Below, in pieces: positions 62,599 to 64,000 of a stretch of DNA of 64,000 nucleotides. Position numbers and translations under genes: made by a program. The first letter of the stretch is position 1; every line of letters starts with the position of its first letter. Location: positions 24,911-88,910 of the forward strand of contig NZ_FCOU01000008.1 of NCBI RefSeq assembly GCF_900046475.1, read 5' to 3'. This DNA is from Collinsella ihumii (GTDB lineage Bacteria > Actinomycetota > Coriobacteriia > Coriobacteriales > Coriobacteriaceae). The notes under the pieces were generated by a model that made no database searches, was not told the origin of the DNA, and saw only the letters and a list, made by a program, of their open reading frames with translations.

Positions 62599-62625
62599 CG
62601 CCCGGCACAGCGTGCCGGGCGTTTT
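62599..62625 (+). terminator. Intrinsic terminator after thiI
   Basis: CGCCCGGCAC pairs perfectly with GTGCCGGGCG around loop AGC, followed by four T, 28 bases after the stop. Confidence 0.9.
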
Positions 62626-62836
62626 CGGTTTCAGCACGGATACGGAGCCCGTCCGTGCCTCCCGCTGCGACCGCCATGCGGCACGTGGCATACTCCTATG
62701 ATCGCGCGCCTTACCGGAATCCAACGCGCCCGTCGGATTCGCGGCAAGCGTCCGGTAAGGTCGCACGCCAGTATTCGAGATTTTTGACGCCTGCCGTCGC
62801 GTCCCATGGTTGCATGGGGTGCAGGAGGTGGCTCGT

Positions 62837-63562
62837 ATGGCTCAGTTGGGATCGGATGCACAGCATCCGGTGGAGGCGGCAAAGCGGCGCGTTCGTCAGA
62901 ATCCCGCACTTCTGGCGGCGCTTCTCGTGGCGGCGGTGACGATCGCGGCGGTGTGCGCAATCGGCATCTGGCAGGCGACCGGCGACGGCGTGCTCATTGA
63001 ACAGGGGACGGCGCCGGTGCCCGAGACGGATGGGGTGCAGGGAGATGTGCCGGATGCAGACGGGTCGGGGGAGGACGGCGCGGATGCCGTCGATGATCAA
63101 GACGTTGCGGCGACGCCCTCATTGCTTGTCGTCGACGTGGACGGCGCCGTCTCGAATCCCGGCGTCTACGAGCTTGCCGCGGATGCGCGCGTGAACGACG
63201 CCATCCAGGCCGCCGGTGGTCTTACGAGCGAGGCCGATGCCGCGGCGATAAACCGCGCCGCCCTTCTGACCGACGGCCAGAAGGTCTACGTTCCCCATGT
63301 CGGCGAGGAGGTCGAGACGACCGCGGGAGCGGCGACGCCTGCAAGCCCGGGCGCCGCATCGTCTGATGCGGGCCCCGTCAACATCAACACTGCCTCCGTC
63401 GACGACCTCGACACGCTTCCGGGCGTCGGCCCCTCCACGGCGCAGGCCATCGTCGACGATCGCGCGCAGAACGGGACGTTTGCCAGCATCGAGGACATCA
63501 TGCGCGTCTCGGGAATCGGCGAGAAGAAGTTCGAGAAGCTGAAGGGCCTGATTTGCGTGTAG
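62837..63562 (+). CDS. comEA: ComEA-type DNA-binding competence protein
   Basis: 241 residues from MAQLGSDAQHPVEAAKRRVR (GGAGG upstream). One membrane segment at about 26-46 (PALLAALLVAAVTIAAVCAI) is followed by an acidic linker, an SLBB-like domain (VDVDGAVSNPGVYELAADARVNDA) and a C-terminal helix-hairpin-helix pair (VNINTASVDDLDTLPGVGPSTAQAIV). It binds incoming DNA at the cell surface and hands it to ComEC. Confidence 0.93.
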   Translation: MAQLGSDAQHPVEAAKRRVRQNPALLAALLVAAVTIAAVCAIGIWQATGDGVLIEQGTAPVPETDGVQGDVPDADGSGEDGADAVDDQDVAATPSLLVVDVDGAVSNPGVYELAADARVNDAIQAAGGLTSEADAAAINRAALLTDGQKVYVPHVGEEVETTAGAATPASPGAASSDAGPVNINTASVDDLDTLPGVGPSTAQAIVDDRAQNGTFASIEDIMRVSGIGEKKFEKLKGLICV

Positions 63563-63672
63563 GGGCCGCGCCCGCAGACGCCGGACTGCCGCCGCGCCCC
63601 TATGTCCCGCCCCTGTGCGCGGGCGCGGCCTCGGCGTGTGCGGTCTGCGCCCTGCTGCTTGACCGCGCGTGG
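63553..63672 (+). pseudogene. comEC: comEC start, cut off by a chimeric join
   Basis: A TTG at 63553 overlapping the comEA stop opens a frame, MRVGAAPADAGLPPRPYV followed by hydrophobic [19 protein letters not shown], as expected for the first membrane segment of ComEC directly after comEA. About 40 codons in, the sequence becomes the 3' end of rpsQ. The rest of comEC is missing. Confidence 0.6.
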
Positions 63673-63758
63673 GCGAACCGGTCCGCGTCATGGAGACCCG
63701 TCCTCTGTCCAAGATGAAGCGTTGGCGTCTCGTCGAGATCATCGAGCGCGCTAAGTAA
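63669..63758 (+). pseudogene. rpsQ: Ribosomal protein S17, C-terminal fragment
   Basis: The frame [20 protein letters not shown], then LVEIIERAK and stop at 63756, is the C-terminal third of bacterial uS17. The upstream two thirds are absent because comEC sequence is joined here. rplN follows 100 bases later, as in the S10/spc ribosomal operons. Confidence 0.88.
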
Positions 63759-63858
63759 TCACCAACCGTACGCTTCTGCGATGACGTGCGCCGCGCCGGC
63801 GCAACCCGCCACATAGGCCGGCGCACCTCTCATCGTTCTCTCATTCGGAGGAACTACC

Positions 63859-64000
63859 ATGATTCAAATGCAAACCATGCTCACGGTTGCTGACAACTCC
63901 GGTGCGCGCAAGGTTCGCTGCATCAAGGTGCTCGGTGGCTCCAAGCGTCGTTATGCCGGCATCGGTGACGTGATCATCGCCGCCGTCCAGGAGGCCACCC
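63859..64000 (+). CDS. rplN: Ribosomal protein L14, N-terminal part (cut by window end)
   Basis: Starts [20 protein letters not shown] with GGAGG upstream and continues [20 protein letters not shown], the uL14 N-terminus. About 47 residues are visible. It belongs to the ribosomal operon that begins artificially at the comEC/rpsQ join. Confidence 0.96.
   Translation, partial: MIQMQTMLTVADNSGARKVRCIKVLGGSKRRYAGIGDVIIAAVQEAT

Overview
The window looks like an assembled contig from a Collinsella-type gut actinobacterium (Coriobacteriia). This is an inference from the high G+C, actinobacterial-type mIHF followed by gmk and rpoZ, a SUF-only Fe-S system, an ECF transporter, and the anaerobe-associated GGGtGRT/NifU-like gene pair. 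No rRNA, tRNA or CRISPR array was seen.

Layout. 1-740: end of an IS21-type element cut by the window edge. 1266-3228: two paralogous regulators with an NTF2-like sensor half and a LytTR DNA-binding half, both on the minus strand. 3800-5329: a compact, apparently undescribed RiPP-type cluster of a PqqD-like carrier, a radical SAM/SPASM enzyme and a 61-residue five-cysteine peptide whose start lies inside the enzyme gene. 5498-17814: a minus-strand exopolysaccharide operon headed by a NusG/LoaP-type antiterminator, then priming transferase, three glycosyltransferases, Wzy, Wzz/BY-kinase, a nucleotidyltransferase, Wzx, RfbA and an RfbC-RfbD fusion. 18241-24945: housekeeping genes (ackA, HIT protein, xseB, damaged xseA, YugP-like protease, RNase D, diacylglycerol-kinase-like). 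25095-29193: a leader peptide with three consecutive Trp codons plus a terminator hairpin, in front of two ECF S components, a double ATPase and EcfT, suggesting a tryptophan-attenuated ECF importer. 29308-34626: RsmF-like methyltransferase, small genes, TetR, DegV and an Rrf2 regulator. 34805-40084: sufC-sufB-sufD-sufS-sufU, divergent from the Rrf2 gene. 40359-46499: membrane proteins, a LarA-like protein, and GGGtGRT with its NifU-like partner. 46654-54432: a near-perfect 7.8-kb inverted repeat of IS30 plus IS21. 54682-60029: pyrR-B-C-K-D-F. 60224-63562: mIHF, gmk, rpoZ, thiI, comEA. 63553-64000: a comEC start that runs directly into the end of rpsQ and then rplN.

Assembly quality matters for every reader. 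Two copies of the joined Tn5 mosaic-end sequence used as the Nextera mate-pair junction interrupt xseA (20521-20558) and sufD (37272-37309). The comEC/rpsQ join at about 63670 is chimeric. The inverted IS arms carry 43-48-base patches identical to sufC and to the LarA-like gene. Frameshifts in xseA, sufD, istA and the right-hand IS30 copy are therefore best read as artefacts first.

Intergenic structure includes a family of palindromic repeats sitting at gene 3' ends (about 19.97, 30.26, 32.94 and 40.10 kb), a 226-bp MITE-like element with 44-bp terminal inverted repeats (32694-32919), and a degenerate 310-bp inverted repeat (44337-44647).
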